Positions 60,263-64,000 of a stretch of 64,000 nt of DNA are shown piece by piece; positions within the stretch are counted from its first letter, which is position 1, and the number at the start of each line of letters is the position of its first letter. A model generated the notes under the pieces. The model was not told the origin of the DNA and did not search any database. It saw nothing but the letters and a program-made list of their open reading frames with translations. This stretch comes from a bacterium. Lineage in GTDB: Bacteria; Bacteroidota; Bacteroidia; B-17B0; Aurantibacillaceae. The stretch lies in contig JAQSCW010000031.1 of NCBI GenBank assembly GCA_029945625.1, positions 69,315 through 133,314 of the forward strand. The letters run 5' to 3'. Made by a program: the position numbers and the translations under genes.

Positions 60263-61528
60263 CTAAAATGTAATATAAAAGGTACTTCCCTTTTGTTCTT
60301 CACTTTGAAATGAAACTCCGCCACCCATGATGTTCACCAGTTTTTTAACAATATGTAAACCCAAACCGGTTCCCTGTATCTTTTCTGCATTTTTGGCGCG
60401 AAAGAATTGCTCAAAAATATGAGATTCGTCCGCTTTTGGAATTCCAATTCCCTGATCTTTAAGGTAGATAAGTAGTGTACCAACTTTTTTTTGTTCGGTA
60501 ACAACTTCAATATTTCCGCCTTTAGGCGAGTATTTATAGGCATTGATTAGTAAGTTACTTAGCACCGTCCTTAGTAGTTTCTGATCGAGAAATACGTTTC
60601 TAAATCTACCCACATGTTTGTAATTCACATAGTGCGTACCGTTAAACGACCTTATTTCTTCAATCAGGTTCTCGGTAAACTCTACTAAATCAAAAGTTTG
60701 TGGTGAGTTCTTCACGGTGCCTTTTTCTACTTCTTCCACCGACAGAAAATCGATTAAGATCTCTTTGAGACGGCTAACAGCATTCGAAATTTTATGAAGA
60801 TGTTTCTTTTTCTTTTCATCATCACCGGGACCGCTATATTTTTCCATCAGTTCGGCCGACGTCATAATGGTAGAAAGCGGCGTTCTGAACTCATGGGAGG
60901 CAATAGTAACGAATTGCGATTTAAGATGGTTAAGTTCTTTTTCTCTTAAAAGGGCAAGTTCCAAGAGATGCTCCTGAACTTTTTGTTCGGTAATGTCGCT
61001 TAGGGTACATAAAAGGTGTTTAAATTTATTTTTAGTGTCGGCAACGACATTACTTTCTATGAGTGCAGAAAATTTCGAGCCATCCACTCGGATCATTTCA
61101 CCTTCAAAATGAAGCGCACGAGCGGCTTTATGCAACAAAGCACTTTGATTTTTAAAATTTTCCTGTTGCTCGCTACTGCTCAGAAATTTCGAGAGGGATT
61201 GGCCTATCAATTTGTTCTTAGAATTGCCTAACTGTGTACAACCGGTAAAGTTGACATTGGAAATCACGCCATTCCTATCGAGTATAAAATAACCAACGGG
61301 CGCCCGATCGAAGAGCTGTGCATATTCATCATTAGTAAGCCACAATTTAGTTTCAGCTTTCAAGGGCATTTCGCCTGCAATCTTTGCCTCTTTTTTATGT
61401 GAAATCAATGGGCGTTTAGCTCTTACCGCAAATTGTTGATCACCTGTAGGAATCAAAGTAGGACGCTTTTGTTTTGTTTTGCCCCGCAGATGTGCATAAT
61501 TATTTTTCTCCTGCTTTCCCTTGCTCAT
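60263..61528 (-). CDS. PAS sensor histidine kinase
   Basis: PVGYFILDRNGVISNVN PAS; TIASHEFRTPLSTIM; DQGIGIPKADESHIFEQFFRAKNAEKIQGTGLGLHIVKK. Confidence 0.92.
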   Translation of the reverse strand: MSKGKQEKNNYAHLRGKTKQKRPTLIPTGDQQFAVRAKRPLISHKKEAKIAGEMPLKAETKLWLTNDEYAQLFDRAPVGYFILDRNGVISNVNFTGCTQLGNSKNKLIGQSLSKFLSSSEQQENFKNQSALLHKAARALHFEGEMIRVDGSKFSALIESNVVADTKNKFKHLLCTLSDITEQKVQEHLLELALLREKELNHLKSQFVTIASHEFRTPLSTIMTSAELMEKYSGPGDDEKKKKHLHKISNAVSRLKEILIDFLSVEEVEKGTVKNSPQTFDLVEFTENLIEEIRSFNGTHYVNYKHVGRFRNVFLDQKLLRTVLSNLLINAYKYSPKGGNIEVVTEQKKVGTLLIYLKDQGIGIPKADESHIFEQFFRAKNAEKIQGTGLGLHIVKKLVNIMGGGVSFQSEEQKGSTFYITF

Positions 61529-61812
61529 GTAAACCTTTTTTAAACTATTTAGGTAAACCGTCCGTTCTTATCTCGCACAATGCTATGTATTTCTTTCACT
61601 TTACCAAATGATTATTTGCAAAATAAATCATGATTTGTGTCAGTCTTATACGAAAACGTTGCGTGCGGCCGTGTTCTATGTTTTAGGCGGGCTAACACCA
61701 TTCTTTAGAGACTTCAGCATAGGTCCCCGCATGAAAAGGGTCGTTTCCAAAAAGAGATAGGCGAAGGCCTGGTCACAAAAAATGAAAACAGTGTTGGAAA
61801 TTGTTTTAGGAA

Positions 61813-62391
61813 TCATTTGTTTAAGAAGTTTATTTTTGTCTTGATCATCTTCGTGTAGAAATCCAATTCCGGTTTTTCTTTTTGTGAGATATGGATTAGA
61901 TGTTCCATCCCTACCCACACAAGAAACCAACCACCGGGTTCAAAGATCATGAGTAAAAATGAGGTCCAAAGGTCTTTTAAGCCTGCAGATGAAATTGCAG
62001 TAGCACTAACCATCATGGTTCCGCCCACTATGATAAAGAGCCAATCCCTTTTTCGGTCTATCCTTTTTCGCTCTGCAAAGTAGTGTTGGTTCTTCCTGAA
62101 GTGAGAGTGTAAGCGTTTAGTCACAATAGCTTCCGTTTCCGCGTTTCTGTATTTTGCGGGGAGGAATAATTTTAATTCGTTTATCTGAAAATTTGTTTCA
62201 AGTGAAAGATTTTTTACTTCCCTTAGAAAGTCGTCTGAAATATTTCGGGAAGAAAAGGGCCGGAGGTCAAAGTCAGAAAAAATGTCGTCGTAATGATCAA
62301 GCCATAAACTTACATCATGGTGGATATCGGGTTTTTGGATCTCCTCCTCTTCTTCTTCCGGTTCCAGTAATATGTCAGCATGCGGTATCAT
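61813..62391 (-). CDS. hypothetical membrane protein with two TM segments
   Basis: DWLFIIVGGTMMVSATAIS and DLWTSFLLMIFEPGGWFLVWVGMEHLI hydrophobic segments in a basic context. Confidence 0.6.
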   Translation of the reverse strand: MIPHADILLEPEEEEEEIQKPDIHHDVSLWLDHYDDIFSDFDLRPFSSRNISDDFLREVKNLSLETNFQINELKLFLPAKYRNAETEAIVTKRLHSHFRKNQHYFAERKRIDRKRDWLFIIVGGTMMVSATAISSAGLKDLWTSFLLMIFEPGGWFLVWVGMEHLIHISQKEKPELDFYTKMIKTKINFLNK

Positions 62392-62487
62392 AGTTCATTT
62401 TATACGTCAATCCGCAATTCATGTATTTCTAAGCAGTTTCATGTTCGCTTATTTATCGTTCCGTTATTATGTACAGGGCCATTTTTG

Positions 62488-63819
62488 TTAAACTCCAAAG
62501 TGATACGTTTTTAAAGTTTGTTTTGTGTTTGGTACAAAATGAAGCGGGTTTAATGCGGTGGTTTTATCAAGAAAGAGAAAGGCATTGTAGCGTATGGGGA
62601 GCACGCTCGGCACATAATTTCCATAACGCTCATACTGGGGTTGATATACTACGCCTATGGCGCGATGTCCAAATTGTGTATAAGCCCGCTCCTCACTTCT
62701 TATTTTGTGAAGCATGAGTAATTTATTTTTTCCTTCAAAAGTAGTATGCAGAAGTTCTTCCCAGCTTCCTTTAGCAGCAGCCGGCATCAGCATATCCTGC
62801 ATTTCGTCTTTCCATTTTCGCCCTGCTATAACATGACCGCTGTAGGAACCAAAGCCCACTGTAACTACTCCTTCTGTTTCATGTTCTTCTTTCACCAGTT
62901 GCCCTAAATTCACCATGCCTTCATCAACCATGCTTGTGGCTCTGGCATCCCCCACATGCGTATTGTGTTCCCATACAAGGCACTTGGCATCTTTGCCGTA
63001 AAAATCCATTAGGCGATTGAGTGTGCTGTTCATCTGTTTATCTCGCGCATTCCATGAAAGTGGACCTCCTTTAATCATGGCGTGGTAATAACGTTCGGCA
63101 TTTACCGAAACCAAAGCGTTTTGTTCTGTGCTAAATACGTGTTCAGGGTCTGAGTCATAGCGAGGTGTATTTTTTCGGATCTGACTCAGCAGTTGTACCA
63201 CTTCGTTTTCACACATTTTTGGCACCAGAGTAGACGCGTGAGCATAGGAATGACCTTCGTCTGACGAATACCGCTCGAAGCAGTTTAATGCATGCAAGGC
63301 TGTTTGTAAAGTGCTGCGGTCATTTTTTTCGAGGTAGCAAATAATCGCTTCCATCGCTTCCCAGTGACTATATACATCGAGTCCATAAAAGCCAACGCGT
63401 TGGTTGGTGGGCCTGCTCTTATTAAAGTCCTTCATCCATTCCGTAAAGGCGACCACTTCCCAATTTGCCCACATCCATGTTGGCCAACGGTTAAACGTGT
63501 GCAGAACTTCATACGCGCTCTGTCCTGAGAAGGGATAATCTTTAACATAACGATTCACCCGGTAGCAATCCGGCCAGTCTCCCTCCACGGCTATAAACTT
63601 AAATCCTTTTTCCGCCAATAGTCTTTTGCTTATTCGCGCACGCCAGGCATAATATTCATGTGTTCCGTGGGAAGCTTCTCCCAATAGCACATATTTTGAA
63701 TCTCCAATATAGTTGATAAGTGGATCGAGATCATTGCTGTCTCCGAGTGGGTAGGAGACGCGCTTAAACAAATCACCGATTTCCGTTTCTCGTGGATGAT
63801 GTTCACGCGTTGTTTTCAT
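62488..63819 (-). CDS. erythromycin esterase family protein
   Basis: VLLGEASHGTHEYYAWRARISKRLLAEKGFKFIAVEGDWPDC, LVWEHNTHVGDARAT. ORF extends to 63879; start at MKTTREHH preferred. Confidence 0.9.
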   Translation of the reverse strand: MKTTREHHPRETEIGDLFKRVSYPLGDSNDLDPLINYIGDSKYVLLGEASHGTHEYYAWRARISKRLLAEKGFKFIAVEGDWPDCYRVNRYVKDYPFSGQSAYEVLHTFNRWPTWMWANWEVVAFTEWMKDFNKSRPTNQRVGFYGLDVYSHWEAMEAIICYLEKNDRSTLQTALHALNCFERYSSDEGHSYAHASTLVPKMCENEVVQLLSQIRKNTPRYDSDPEHVFSTEQNALVSVNAERYYHAMIKGGPLSWNARDKQMNSTLNRLMDFYGKDAKCLVWEHNTHVGDARATSMVDEGMVNLGQLVKEEHETEGVVTVGFGSYSGHVIAGRKWKDEMQDMLMPAAAKGSWEELLHTTFEGKNKLLMLHKIRSEERAYTQFGHRAIGVVYQPQYERYGNYVPSVLPIRYNAFLFLDKTTALNPLHFVPNTKQTLKTYHFGV

Positions 63820-63966
63820 GTTTTTTTTTCTAACACAAAGCACGAAATAAATTGGAAGGATGTAAATGAGGAAGATCATTACGCTCTTTGAGTAATTTCA
63901 TGCAGCAACACACTACTTACTGCTACTTTTGTAAGGTAAGTAGATGTTCCGGAAATTTTTTTTTGA

Positions 63967-64000
63967 ATGAAAACAACAAAGTGGATAATCATGCTAATTC
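63967..64000 (+). CDS. possible start of a secreted protein truncated by the window edge
   Basis: ATG followed by MKTTKWIIMLI; TACTTTTG box at 63924-63931 upstream. Confidence 0.3.
   Translation, partial: MKTTKWIIMLI

Noticed and set aside
61676-61930. 84-aa minus-strand ORF overlapping the 3' end of the 61813-62391 gene
   Set aside because: Overlaps a better-supported membrane protein ORF in another frame; no recognisable features.
63924-63931. TACTTTTG as a firm promoter for the truncated right-edge ORF
   Set aside because: The -7 box fits but the nearest TTTG is about 33 nt away, wider than the usual spacing; evidence too weak.

Overview
This 64 kb window is chromosomal DNA from a Bacteroidota member, judged from its T9SS sorting domains, PorW/SprE, PorP/SprF, SprB repeats, a futalosine-type menaquinone gene and TAnnTTTG-like promoter boxes. 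Most of it is ordinary housekeeping and envelope genes (ubiX, mqnE, lon, mazG, PAP2, GT39-like, bactofilin, AtpZ-like, PfkB kinase, Na/Pi symporter). The dominant accessory feature is a gliding/adhesion locus: a 3565-aa SprB-repeat protein with about 37 Ig-like modules, a small secreted ORF just upstream, PorP/SprF and OmpA/PD40 genes downstream, and a second 1238-aa SprB-repeat protein about 4 kb away. The giant gene is built of class-specific blocks of modules and contains an exact-length 4-module higher-order repeat (2 x 996 bp, 43470-45461). Other points of interest: a tandem universal stress protein interrupted by one in-frame TAA; a tRNA-Asn whose 19-bp 3' end is repeated 107 bp downstream, next to an IS21-like end and a truncated ORF tail; a PIN/antitoxin pair with a palindrome at the antitoxin start; a 16-bp tandem repeat at the left edge; and a dispersed set of stress-survival genes. 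I saw no CRISPR array, rRNA, prophage, reverse transcriptase or intact transposase. All assignments come from reading the sequence; no database search was possible.
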